Source: UBA4416 sp964541155
GTDB lineage: Bacteria > Bacteroidota > Bacteroidia > B-17B0 > Aurantibacillaceae
Assembly (NCBI GenBank): GCA_964541155.1
Contig: CAZIPC010000001.1
Coordinates: 496,001-560,000, forward strand
Direction of reading: 5' to 3'
DNA: 64,000 nucleotides
This document shows, piece by piece, positions 27,773-36,225 of this stretch; position 1 is the first letter of the stretch, and each line of letters opens with the position of its first letter. A program made the translations under genes and the position numbers. The notes below the pieces were generated by a model, which did not search any database, was not told the origin of the DNA, and saw nothing but the letters and a program-made list of their open reading frames with translations.

Positions 27773-28681
27773 TTATTTTTTATTTCTTGGATGATAACTT
27801 AGTATATTTTCTCGTAAATAATACTGATCCAGGTGGGTATATATTTCTGTTGTTGTAATACTTTCGTGTCCTAACATCTCTTGCACAGCTCTTAAATCAG
27901 CCCCTCCTTCAATTAAATGAGTGGCAAATGAATGTCGAAATGTATGTGGACTTAACGGTTTTTTGATTCCTGCTTTTTCTGCTAAATCTTTAATGACATA
28001 AAAAACCATTTGTCGAGTAATAAACGTACCACGTTTGCTTAAAAAAATCATATCCTCATTATTTTTTTTAATAGAAATATGATTACGATGATGGGTTATA
28101 TAATTATTAATTAATTTCAGAGCAGTTGTTCCTATAGGTATTAAGCGCTGTTTATCACCTTTTCCAATTACGCTTATAAAACCATCATTAATATGCAAAT
28201 CGCTTAGTTTTAATGATATTAATTCAGAAACACGCAACCCACAACTATACATAGTTTCAAGCATTGCTAAGTTACGTTCTCCCTCAGGAGTACTCCTATC
28301 AATAAACGACAACATTAAATCAATTTCCTCAACACTTAAAAAAACAGGTAACTTTCTTTTGGTACGTGGAGTTTCTAACAAATCAGCCGGACTATTTTGG
28401 ATATAATTTTCTAAAACTAAAAATTTAAAAAAATGTTTAATTCCGGAAATAATACGAGACTGCGTAGTTTCTGTGAAATTAAAACTTGAAATATATTTTA
28501 AAAATTCTTGTAAATCATGTAATACAATATCTGCTGGATTTTTGTTTGGATAATACATTTCTATAAATGCCATCAACTTATGTATATCGCCTTCATAAGA
28601 AACAATAGAGTTTTCCGAAAGTGATTTTTCAACCAGAAGGTAGTATTTAAAATCATTAATATTTGATTTCCAAAGTTTCAG
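27773..28681 (-). CDS. xerD: Tyrosine recombinase XerD (non-ATG start)
   Basis: This is the site-specific recombinase that resolves chromosome dimers. Numbering from the proposed start (302 residues), all six catalytic residues are visible: Arg 150, Lys 174, His 246, Arg 249, His 272 and Tyr 281. The N-terminal SAM-like domain (LWKSNINDF ... KSLSENSIVSYEGD) is complete only if translation begins well upstream of the first ATG at 28573, which would lose ~35 conserved residues. No ATG, GTG or TTG lies near the expected start. CTG at 28681 gives the usual family length, and ATT or ATA codons just upstream are alternatives. It is divergent from aroQ. Confidence 0.88.
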   Translation of the reverse strand: MKLWKSNINDFKYYLLVEKSLSENSIVSYEGDIHKLMAFIEMYYPNKNPADIVLHDLQEFLKYISSFNFTETTQSRIISGIKHFFKFLVLENYIQNSPADLLETPRTKRKLPVFLSVEEIDLMLSFIDRSTPEGERNLAMLETMYSCGLRVSELISLKLSDLHINDGFISVIGKGDKQRLIPIGTTALKLINNYITHHRNHISIKKNNEDMIFLSKRGTFITRQMVFYVIKDLAEKAGIKKPLSPHTFRHSFATHLIEGGADLRAVQEMLGHESITTTEIYTHLDQYYLRENILSYHPRNKK

Positions 28682-28690
28682 AGTAATGAG

Positions 28691-28698
28691 TATTTTTG
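28691..28698 (+). promoter_or_regulatory. -7 promoter element of aroQ
   Basis: TATTTTTG fits TAnnTTTG. It would place the transcript start about 15 bases before the GTG start codon of aroQ, only ~10 bases from the proposed XerD start on the other strand. Confidence 0.45.
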
Positions 28699-28720
28699 AA
28701 TTAATTAAAAAACAATTAAC

Positions 28721-29152
28721 GTGTTAAAGATAGCAATAATCAACGGTCCAAATTTGAATCTTTTAGGAAAAAGAGAAGTAGAAATTTATGGGGCACAATC
28801 ATTTGACGATTATTTTAATCTACTTAAAAGTAAATTTCCTGATATCGAATTAACCTATTACCAAAGCAATATAGAGGGTGACCTAATTAATAAAATTCAC
28901 GAAATCGGTTTTAGTTATGATGGTATTATTATTAACGCCGGAGCCTATACTCACACATCTATTGCTATAGCTGATGCTATTGCTGGAATTAAAGCACCTG
29001 TAATAGAAGTTCATATAAGCAATATATTTAGCCGTGAAGATTTTCGTCATGTTTCTTATTTAGGGAAACACTGCAAAGGCAGTATTAGTGGATTTGGATT
29101 GAATGGTTATGAAATGGCAACAAATTATTTAAGACATAAAAAAGGAGAGTAA
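28721..29152 (+). CDS. aroQ: Type II 3-dehydroquinate dehydratase
   Basis: This 143-residue dodecamer-forming type II enzyme converts 3-dehydroquinate to 3-dehydroshikimate in the shikimate pathway. NGPNLNLLGKRE (8-19) with Arg 18, the essential Tyr 23 (EIYG), NAGAYTH (72-78), and EVHISN with His 98 are all present. The start is GTG. A bidirectional terminator begins inside the last codons. The gene lies head to head with xerD and tail to tail with the CDP-sugar cluster. It is the housekeeping aromatic-pathway enzyme and need not be tied to the dehydroquinate-synthase-like gene 9 kb away. Confidence 0.95.
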   Translation: MLKIAIINGPNLNLLGKREVEIYGAQSFDDYFNLLKSKFPDIELTYYQSNIEGDLINKIHEIGFSYDGIIINAGAYTHTSIAIADAIAGIKAPVIEVHISNIFSREDFRHVSYLGKHCKGSISGFGLNGYEMATNYLRHKKGE

Positions 29153-29166
29153 ACCTCTCCTTTTTT
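29138..29166. terminator. Bidirectional terminator between aroQ and rfbH
   Basis: GGAGAG, a five-base loop and CTCTCC are flanked by A6 and T6, so both strands read a GC stem followed by a U run. The aroQ stop codon sits in the loop. It can end aroQ from the left and the 14-gene polysaccharide operon from the right. Confidence 0.85.
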
Positions 29167-29175
29167 ATGTGTATT

Positions 29176-30483
29176 TTATGCTAAAATTTCATCAAAACAT
29201 TTGCCCATATATGCAATCATTTCGTCATTAATCATAGGTGTTACACCAATCCAAAACGTATTATTAACGATTATATCCGTATTAGGTAAGTCTCCCACTA
29301 CTCTATACTCATAATCTTTAAAATAAGGCTGCTTTCTTAAATCTCCGGCAAATAATAAACGAGTAGCCACTTTCTTGTCATTTAATTTTTCTACTAATTC
29401 ATTACGCGTGATACCAGCATCATTTTTAACAGTAATTAAAAATCCAAACCAAGATGGATTAGCATTAGGTGTTGCTTCGGGTAAAATTAATTTATTTGAG
29501 TGTTTTAATAATGTCGTTTTTAAAGTTTCAAAATTATGTCTTCTAATTTTAATAAATTCATCTAGTTTTTCTAACTGTGCTAAGCCTAATGCTGCTTGCA
29601 TATCAGTTACTTTTAAATTAAATCCCTGACGAGAGTATATGTATTTATGGTCATATCCCATCGGTAAATCACCTAATTTTTGGCAAAATCTTAATCCGCA
29701 TGTGTTATCTTTACCTGGTTCACACCAGCAATCTCGTCCCCAATCTCTATAAGATTCTGCTATCTTTTTTAGTTTAGAATTAGAGGTATATACAGCTCCT
29801 CCTTCTCCCATTGTAATATGATGCGCAGGATAAAAACTTAATGTAGCGATATCTCCAAATGTACCAACATGTTGCCCATTATAAGTTGCTCCTAAAGCAT
29901 CACAACAATCTTCCATTAACCATAAATCATGTTTTTCACAAAACGCAGTAATCACATCTAGGTTAAATACATTACCCATTGTATGAGCTATTACAATTGC
30001 TTTTGTTTTTGGAGACAATGCCTTTTCTAAATATTCAACATCTATTTCATAATGAGGAATTGTAACATCTAAAAAAACAGGGATAGCGCCATATTGTAAA
30101 ATTGGATTAACTGTGGTAGGAAATGATGCGGCAACAGTAATAACTTCGTCACCTGGTTTAATTCGCTCTTCTCCCAACTCTTTAGCAGTAAGTGCAGAAA
30201 AGGCAACTAAATTTGCTGAAGAGCCTGAATTTACTGTTAATACAGATTTTACATTAATGTACTTTGCTAATTTTTTTTCAAATTCTGTATTAAATTTTCC
30301 AGTAGTAAACCAAGCATCTAGTGCTGAATCTGTTATATAAGTTAATTCTTTATGATCAAAAACCTTACCACTTACCGGAACAGCTGATTCTCCAGCAACA
30401 AAAGGTTTAGTTTTAAAAGCTTCATCATGGTACTCTTTAATAAGAGCATGTATTTGGTGTTTGATATCTAATAGTTTTGACAT
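29176..30483 (-). CDS. rfbH: CDP-4-keto-6-deoxy-D-glucose-3-dehydrase (RfbH/E1)
   Basis: This 435-residue PMP-dependent [2Fe-2S] enzyme removes the C3 hydroxyl of CDP-4-keto-6-deoxyglucose, the defining step to 3,6-dideoxyhexoses. The PLP-fold block MEDCCDALG (190-198) supplies Asp 192. At the place of the usual Schiff-base lysine the sequence reads FYPAHHITMGEGG, with His 221/222, the family hallmark. Four cysteines, 194, 252, 254 and 262, give the C-X57-C-X1-C-X7-C cluster pattern of E1. It is the last gene of the leftward operon, 5 bases after rfbG. The reductase partner E3 (RfbI/AscD) is not in the window. Confidence 0.95.
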   Translation of the reverse strand: MSKLLDIKHQIHALIKEYHDEAFKTKPFVAGESAVPVSGKVFDHKELTYITDSALDAWFTTGKFNTEFEKKLAKYINVKSVLTVNSGSSANLVAFSALTAKELGEERIKPGDEVITVAASFPTTVNPILQYGAIPVFLDVTIPHYEIDVEYLEKALSPKTKAIVIAHTMGNVFNLDVITAFCEKHDLWLMEDCCDALGATYNGQHVGTFGDIATLSFYPAHHITMGEGGAVYTSNSKLKKIAESYRDWGRDCWCEPGKDNTCGLRFCQKLGDLPMGYDHKYIYSRQGFNLKVTDMQAALGLAQLEKLDEFIKIRRHNFETLKTTLLKHSNKLILPEATPNANPSWFGFLITVKNDAGITRNELVEKLNDKKVATRLLFAGDLRKQPYFKDYEYRVVGDLPNTDIIVNNTFWIGVTPMINDEMIAYMGKCFDEILA

Positions 30484-30488
30484 AATAA

Positions 30489-31556
30489 TTATACGTTACA
30501 ATAATTTATAATTTGATTAACACGGCAATCGTAGATATTGTTTAAAGAGTTAGCTTCTTCAATATATCCTTGAATAGTAAACTGTATTGTTTGCTCGAAA
30601 TTTAATTTAGGTTTCCATCCCAAATAATTAACAGCTTTTGTAATATCCAATTTTAATAATCCTGCCTCATGAAGTTTTTCGGTAGACTTAGGGGCATCTA
30701 TTTTAATTGAAGGTATGATTTTTTTAACTTCATTTACAACATCTCCAACACTGTAATTCTCAAAAGCAGCAGGACCAAAATTCCATCCTCCTGCAAATGA
30801 TTTACCGTTAGCCCATAATTTTTCGGCTAACTTCATATACCCAAAAATAGGTTCTAAAACAAATTGCCATGGACGAACTGAGTTTGGATTTCGTATTTCT
30901 GAAGTTTGATTAGACTGATAAGCTCTTATCATATCTGGAATAATTCTATTATCTGCCCAATCTCCGCCTCCAATTACATTTCCTGCTCTACCGGATGCTA
31001 CGTGTGCTGTTCCTTCTTTAGTAAAAAAAGATTTTATGTATGAATTAGTTATTAATTCTGAACATCCTTTTGATGCGCTGTATGGATCTTCGCCACCCAT
31101 AGCATCATTCTCTCTATAACCCCACATCCATTCGTTATTTTGATAGCATTTATCAGTTGTAACATTAATTGCTACTTTAACTGATGAACAATGCCTAACT
31201 GCTTCAAAAAAATTAACAGTACCCATTAAATTAGTTTCAAAATTATAATGAGGATTTTGATAAGATTCAATCACTAAAGGCTGAGCAGCTAAATGAAATG
31301 CCATATCCGGCTGAACTTTATTAAAATAATTTTTTAATTGCTCTAAATTCCTTACGTCTCCATCTTGATGGTTTATTTTTTCGGAAAGTTTAGTAGTAAT
31401 AAAATTATCTTTTTGAGTTAATGGAGGTAATGCATATCCATAAACATCTGCACCTAACTCTTTAAGCCAAATACACATCCAAGAACCTTTAAAACCAGTA
31501 TCTCCAGTTACAAGTATTTTTTTGTTTTTAAACGTATTGTTAAATAAATCTAGCAT
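30489..31556 (-). CDS. rfbG: CDP-glucose 4,6-dehydratase (RfbG)
   Basis: This 355-residue extended SDR makes CDP-4-keto-6-deoxyglucose from CDP-glucose. The NAD motif is TGDTGFKGSW (17-26), where the Phe-Lys-Gly-Ser-Trp is characteristic of RfbG. FHLAAQPLV, NVTTDKCYQN and EDPYSASKGCSE carry the catalytic Thr, Asp, Lys and YxxxK. WQFVLEP and NFGP blocks follow. It lies between the DPM1-like glycosyltransferase and rfbH in the same operon and uses the product of rfbF. Confidence 0.95.
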   Translation of the reverse strand: MLDLFNNTFKNKKILVTGDTGFKGSWMCIWLKELGADVYGYALPPLTQKDNFITTKLSEKINHQDGDVRNLEQLKNYFNKVQPDMAFHLAAQPLVIESYQNPHYNFETNLMGTVNFFEAVRHCSSVKVAINVTTDKCYQNNEWMWGYRENDAMGGEDPYSASKGCSELITNSYIKSFFTKEGTAHVASGRAGNVIGGGDWADNRIIPDMIRAYQSNQTSEIRNPNSVRPWQFVLEPIFGYMKLAEKLWANGKSFAGGWNFGPAAFENYSVGDVVNEVKKIIPSIKIDAPKSTEKLHEAGLLKLDITKAVNYLGWKPKLNFEQTIQFTIQGYIEEANSLNNIYDCRVNQIINYCNV

Positions 31557-31570
31557 TATTTTTATTTATG

Positions 31571-32272
31571 TTATTTACTAAACTTTAATCGTATTAATGT
31601 AAAAATGTAAGAAAACACAAAAGCTACTAAATTTCTTTTAGTATTTCCAAACATTCTTTCTTTAAACATATACGGTATTTCTTTAATCTTCAAATCTTTT
31701 TTATTACGTTTTAATTTTATTAAAATCTCTTCAACCACATCAAAATTATCACAATTAATAGTTATTTGACGCAATAAATTTCCTTTATATAATTTAAAAC
31801 TATTTGATACATCTTTACATTTTAAATTAAATAAAATAGAATAAATGAAATTAACAGTCCAGCTCATTAAAATCAAAATCTTTTTATTATCGCTTCCTCC
31901 TCCATCAATAAATCTTGATGCTATCACTACATCATTTCCATCTTTTAAATCATATAAGTTAGAAATAAATTCTGGAGAATGAGATCCATCAGCATCCATG
32001 AATAATATCCTATTGCCAACGGCATAATAAATACCGGTTCTCACTGCATCTCCATATTTATTACCTTTTTCTCTATTAATATACTTTACATTTGTAAATT
32101 CTTGACAAACCAACTGGGTATTATCCATAGGAGTTATGGTATCAACAATTAAAATTTCTGATGAAATTCCAATATCTGAAATTGCTTTATTAATTCTAGG
32201 TAAAAGAATTCTCAAATTTTCTTCTTCTAAATAAGAAGGAATAACAATACTTAATTCTATATTATTTTCCAT
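31571..32272 (-). CDS. Glycosyltransferase family 2, polyprenyl-phosphate sugar synthase (DPM1-like)
   Basis: This 233-residue protein has the DPM1-type order: SIVIPSYLEEENL (8-20), EILIVDTITP where the usual DDGS is replaced, NKYGDAVRTGI, FMDADGSHSPE with the DXD-like metal site, and IASRFIDGGG. A single hydrophobic region lies near the C terminus. Related enzymes load a sugar onto polyprenyl phosphate for use by GT-C enzymes, and two membrane glycan proteins in this operon (GT87-like and YfhO) could be the consumers. The 11-base overlap with the upstream rfbE gene implies coupling. Sugar identity is unknown. Confidence 0.8.
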   Translation of the reverse strand: MENNIELSIVIPSYLEEENLRILLPRINKAISDIGISSEILIVDTITPMDNTQLVCQEFTNVKYINREKGNKYGDAVRTGIYYAVGNRILFMDADGSHSPEFISNLYDLKDGNDVVIASRFIDGGGSDNKKILILMSWTVNFIYSILFNLKCKDVSNSFKLYKGNLLRQITINCDNFDVVEEILIKLKRNKKDLKIKEIPYMFKERMFGNTKRNLVAFVFSYIFTLIRLKFSK

Positions 32273-33290
32273 TTTCAGAAACCCAATTAATCATTTTTTT
32301 TATTCCTGTAATTTTATCAACTTTAGGAATCCAACCTGTTGCATTTGAATATTTTGTAATGTCAGCTACAAATACTTTTTGATCGCTTGATCTAAAAGGT
32401 AATTTTTGGTACTCTAACTTAACATCTAATTCATTTTCTAAAACATCAAATAGTTCTAATAACGATAAGCTATTGCTCATTCCACCTCCAATATTAAAGG
32501 CTTGACCTTTAATATTGTTAATATTTGCAGCGGCTGCAAAATACAAGTTAATCATGTCTTCGCTGTGTAATAAATCGCGTACTTGTTTTCCGTTACCAGA
32601 TATGGTATAAGGTTCTTTTAACGTATGATGTTTAGTTTCTAATGCTTTTTGGCAAAACCAACCTAACCAACCCTGATCGTATGTAGAAAATTGTCTACCG
32701 CCATACATTGATGAGTGTCTAAAAACAACCGTATTTAAATCAAATATTCTATGATAATCTAACATATACTGATCTGCCGCTCCTTTTGAGCATCCATATG
32801 GAGAATGAAAACTTAATTGAATGTTTTCAGGAAATCCATTTGTAAATTCAGTAGCAATGTATCGTTTTTCCGTTTCTTCGTATGATGTCCATTCTAAATC
32901 TCCATATACTTTATTTGTGGAGGAATAAACAATTGTACAGTTTGGGTTATGTTTTCTTACAGACTCTAAAATATTAAAAGTTCCTAAAACATTTATCTCA
33001 AAATCATTTCTAGGATTTGATATAGAGGTTGTCATGGCAACCTGACCAGCTAAATGAAAAATAACGTCAGGTTTTATATCTGCTATTGTTTTATCGATAA
33101 TATCTGCAAACCTCACATCTTGTTCAAAAAAAGAAAAATTGCCTTTTTCTTTAAGCCATAATAAATTAGTTTCACTACCCAGCCTTACTAAATTATCAAT
33201 TATAAATAATTCTGATTTATTTTCTATTAATATTTTTTCAGCCAAATTAGTTCCCAAAAAACCACATCCGCCAGTAATTAAAATTTTCAT
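32262..33290 (-). CDS. rfbE: CDP-paratose 2-epimerase (RfbE), CDP-tyvelose synthesis
   Basis: This 342-residue extended SDR has NAD motif ITGGCGFLGTNLAE (5-18), YSSTNKVYG, and HSPYGCSKGAADQYMLDYHR with the YxxxK-like catalytic pair. The stretch SMYGGRQFSTYDQGWLGWF matches the RfbE (Tyv) signature. The established reaction converts CDP-paratose to CDP-tyvelose. It overlaps the following glycosyltransferase gene by 11 bases and follows the reductase-type SDR gene by 11. The other pathway genes are in the same operon, which makes the specific call stronger than for an isolated epimerase. Confidence 0.85.
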   Translation of the reverse strand: MKILITGGCGFLGTNLAEKILIENKSELFIIDNLVRLGSETNLLWLKEKGNFSFFEQDVRFADIIDKTIADIKPDVIFHLAGQVAMTTSISNPRNDFEINVLGTFNILESVRKHNPNCTIVYSSTNKVYGDLEWTSYEETEKRYIATEFTNGFPENIQLSFHSPYGCSKGAADQYMLDYHRIFDLNTVVFRHSSMYGGRQFSTYDQGWLGWFCQKALETKHHTLKEPYTISGNGKQVRDLLHSEDMINLYFAAAANINNIKGQAFNIGGGMSNSLSLLELFDVLENELDVKLEYQKLPFRSSDQKVFVADITKYSNATGWIPKVDKITGIKKMINWVSENGK

Positions 33291-33301
33291 GTTTTACTGT
33301 A

Positions 33302-34174
33302 TTATTTTTCTAAATTAATCATTTTTTCTATTCCCTGCTCTATTGAATATTTAGTAGACCAGCCTAGTTTCCTAATAGCTGATGTATCTATATTTGAATC
33401 CATTATTTCATTTACCCTGTATGGAATTTTACCAAAATTTAATTGTGTTGTTTTATTATTTGTAAGTGTTTGTATCAATAAAACTAAATCTTTGATTTTA
33501 ATCTGCTGATTGGTACCAATTCCATAATTATAAATTCCTTTAGTCATATTAGGAATATTATCTATAACAGTAGTAAAAGCGCTAACAACATCGTCAACAT
33601 AAATAAAATCTCTTTTTTGTTCGCCTTGTGTTAAATCTATCTCATTGATATTAGTTAAAAAATTTTGAACGATATATGAAACAAATTTGGTTTTATCATC
33701 AAATGGTCCATAAAAATGCTCCAATATTACATTAACACATATTAAATCATTTGAATATGTATTAAGCCATTCACCAAATTGTTTTTTTGAAAGACTGTAA
33801 TAGTTAATTCCTTTGTCTAGATAAGTATCAGTATTAATAAAACATTCAACTTTATACTTTCTGCATAACTCTAATAACTTAAGAGGTAAAATTAAATTTG
33901 CATCTATAATAGTGGATGGTTCTACATTTTTTCTTCCATAATCTGTGGCGCAATGAATAACGATATTAGGTTTTACATGATGCAAACAATCATCTATAGA
34001 TATTTCATCCAAATTATATGATACTATTTCTTGAATGACGTCTTTTAATCTAAATAAATCTGAAGTACTTCTTTTTAAAATAGAAATCTCATGCCCTTGT
34101 TTTAAAAGTTGCTTTAATAAGTTACTTCCCAAAAAACCTGTAGCTCCAGTAATTAATATTTTTTTATTATTCAT
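33302..34174 (-). CDS. CDP-paratose/abequose synthase-like SDR (RfbS/RfbJ type)
   Basis: This 290-residue extended SDR begins NNKKILITGATGFLGSN. It has YYSLSKKQFGEWL (YxxxK pair), VILEHFYGPFDD and KRDFIYVDDVVSAF, resembling RfbJ/RfbS, which reduce CDP-4-keto-3,6-dideoxyglucose at C4 to CDP-abequose or CDP-paratose. Because the next gene is a paratose 2-epimerase, paratose synthase is the more likely activity. The two stereochemical outcomes cannot be told from the sequence by eye. It is short for the SDR superfamily, as is normal for RfbJ. Spacing to rfbE is 11 bases. Confidence 0.75.
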   Translation of the reverse strand: MNNKKILITGATGFLGSNLLKQLLKQGHEISILKRSTSDLFRLKDVIQEIVSYNLDEISIDDCLHHVKPNIVIHCATDYGRKNVEPSTIIDANLILPLKLLELCRKYKVECFINTDTYLDKGINYYSLSKKQFGEWLNTYSNDLICVNVILEHFYGPFDDKTKFVSYIVQNFLTNINEIDLTQGEQKRDFIYVDDVVSAFTTVIDNIPNMTKGIYNYGIGTNQQIKIKDLVLLIQTLTNNKTTQLNFGKIPYRVNEIMDSNIDTSAIRKLGWSTKYSIEQGIEKMINLEK

Positions 34175-34182
34175 TACAAATA

Positions 34183-36168
34183 TTACTTACTATTTAGAGA
34201 TGGATTTTTAGATTCTTCAATCATTTTAGAGACATTGGGCATATTAGCTAATAAAAATTGATTATTCGGATCTATTTTAGCCAACTCGTTCATTGATTTT
34301 TTTGCATCGTTCCATTTTTTGGTATTTATATAACAAACAGACAAGTTTGTGTAAACACCTATTATAAATCCTTGATTATTTGGATTTTGAGGTAGTTTAG
34401 AAAATGAATTTATAGTTTTATTGAAGTACACTACTGCTTCTTCATATTTTTGATTATTTAAAAATGTAATTGCTTTTGAATTAGCGTCATTAATCTGCAT
34501 AGATAACTTTCCATTTTCGGCATCTATGCATCCAGGAAAAATCTTCAAAACTTTATTATAATATATTTCTGCAGAATCTATTTTCCCCAACTCATTGTAA
34601 ATATTAGCAATTTGCAAAGGCAGTTTAAATTGATAAGGTTTTAAATTGAATGCGCTATCTAATTCAATAATTGCTTGGTTTTTTTTATTATTTGCTAAAT
34701 AATCATTAGCTAATAAAAAATGTTTCTTATATGTAGTATAATTTGCTTTTGCTTTTTTTGAATAACTATAATAAGGAATAATTATTAAACCCAATGGCAA
34801 TATAAAAATAAGAGATTTTTTTATTGCCTGAAAATGTTCTTGTAACTCAAATTTAAATTTAGACTTTTCATAATTTTTTAATCCAGATTTTATTATCATA
34901 TAACACAACAACATCATAAGCAATGGATTAAATAATGTTCCCATTGGAACATCATTTTTTGCAGTTGTAGTGGTAATAATTTTACTAAAATAAAAATAAG
35001 ATTTTGGTACAAGTAAAAGACCAAAAATTACTGTAATTGTTTTATAATTTAACTTAGAATCAATTTCAGATTTAGTCTCATTTATGAATAAATACAAACA
35101 AAATAAAAGATGAATAAGTTTATAATCAAATGAGATATGTGGTAAAATAATTATTAAGCAAGTGAGCAATGTTACTTTTTTCCATAATATTTTTTCAATT
35201 AAAACAACATATAAAACAACAAATAAGGCAAACAAGGCAACAAATACAAAATATTTGTTTAACATATTTGAAATACCTAGTGTCATTTTTATATTCATAA
35301 TTTTTAAAACTGAAAACAAACTTGTTCCTTGGATCATTTGATTTCCTTTATCTTCGAAAGCACCAACAAAAGATGCGGTATTTAAGTCTAACTCAAATCC
35401 ATTTAATATAAAATTTAAATTTTCTTCAAAGCCCCCTTTTTGAAAATATAGTGGCACTAATATTAAAATAATGGTATATACAGAAGTTAATACAACTTCT
35501 TTGTATTTTTTATCACTAACATATAACAAAACAAAAATAATTGGATATATTTTAGTAGCTGCTGCAATAGCTAATAATATAATAGCTAATTGATGCTGTT
35601 GTTTTAAATAAAAAAACAAAAATGCCATAATTGGAATTGCAACATATGGCTCTAAATTAGCTCTATCAAAACAAAACAAGTAAGCATAACTTAAAAAAGA
35701 AATAACAAAAGCATATTTATGTTTTGTAACATTTGGTATTGTTTTAGGAATGCTAAAAAAAGAAAACAAATAAATAGATACAGAAAATAATCCAATAAAT
35801 ATGTATAATGATAATTGTTTAGATATTAATGAAAATAACCAAAACACAACATTAGCAATTGGAAGATAATTGCTATTCCCTAAATAACTTGCATCAAAAT
35901 ATGGGTTCATGTTTTTACACCATTCTCTCATATTAAAATAATCATTAAATCTATCTGTTTGTAAAAACAAAAAAGTATTATAAGGGTATTCTTTGTGTAA
36001 AACTATGCCTTGATAAATGAAATTAAAAACAAAAGCAGATACAAATCCCCAAAAAATAATTTTTACAATTAATTTAATTTTCAATTCATTATTACTGTAA
36101 CTATTATTATTTATAGTAGTTGAATTACTATGACTGTGTTGTTTTTTTTGAGTATGCTTTTGTTTCAT
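34183..36168 (-). CDS. GT87-like (DUF2029) membrane glycosyltransferase with TPR tail
   Basis: This ~661-residue protein has a basic, His/Ser/Asn-rich cytoplasmic N terminus (~35 residues) and about ten hydrophobic helices (~36-435). The loop AAATKIYPIIFVLLYV is the hallmark of GT87/PimE-like GT-C mannosyltransferases. Another helix (~455-475) is followed by a soluble tail (~480-661) of TPR repeats (KAKANYTTYKKHFLLANDYL, AEIYYNKVLKIFP, EEAVVYFNKTINSF). GT-C enzymes use polyprenyl-phosphate sugars on the outer face of the inner membrane. I chose the ATG at 36168, since the longer frame starts at TTG (36207) with a hydrophobic stretch unlike a family start. Confidence 0.75.
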   Translation of the reverse strand: MKQKHTQKKQHSHSNSTTINNNSYSNNELKIKLIVKIIFWGFVSAFVFNFIYQGIVLHKEYPYNTFLFLQTDRFNDYFNMREWCKNMNPYFDASYLGNSNYLPIANVVFWLFSLISKQLSLYIFIGLFSVSIYLFSFFSIPKTIPNVTKHKYAFVISFLSYAYLFCFDRANLEPYVAIPIMAFLFFYLKQQHQLAIILLAIAAATKIYPIIFVLLYVSDKKYKEVVLTSVYTIILILVPLYFQKGGFEENLNFILNGFELDLNTASFVGAFEDKGNQMIQGTSLFSVLKIMNIKMTLGISNMLNKYFVFVALFALFVVLYVVLIEKILWKKVTLLTCLIIILPHISFDYKLIHLLFCLYLFINETKSEIDSKLNYKTITVIFGLLLVPKSYFYFSKIITTTTAKNDVPMGTLFNPLLMMLLCYMIIKSGLKNYEKSKFKFELQEHFQAIKKSLIFILPLGLIIIPYYSYSKKAKANYTTYKKHFLLANDYLANNKKNQAIIELDSAFNLKPYQFKLPLQIANIYNELGKIDSAEIYYNKVLKIFPGCIDAENGKLSMQINDANSKAITFLNNQKYEEAVVYFNKTINSFSKLPQNPNNQGFIIGVYTNLSVCYINTKKWNDAKKSMNELAKIDPNNQFLLANMPNVSKMIEESKNPSLNSK

Positions 36169-36225
36169 ATTATTTTTTGTTACACATATTGTGCTGTAAA
36201 AAATCAATCGTATCTATCTGAAAAA

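Noticed and set aside
27773..28573. XerD as a shorter protein from the first ATG (28573)
   Set aside because: It would lose ~35 conserved residues of the N-terminal domain that are present in frame upstream.
29138..29166. Frame or extension of aroQ beyond 29152
   Set aside because: The stop codon lies in the loop of a clear terminator hairpin, so the gene ends there.
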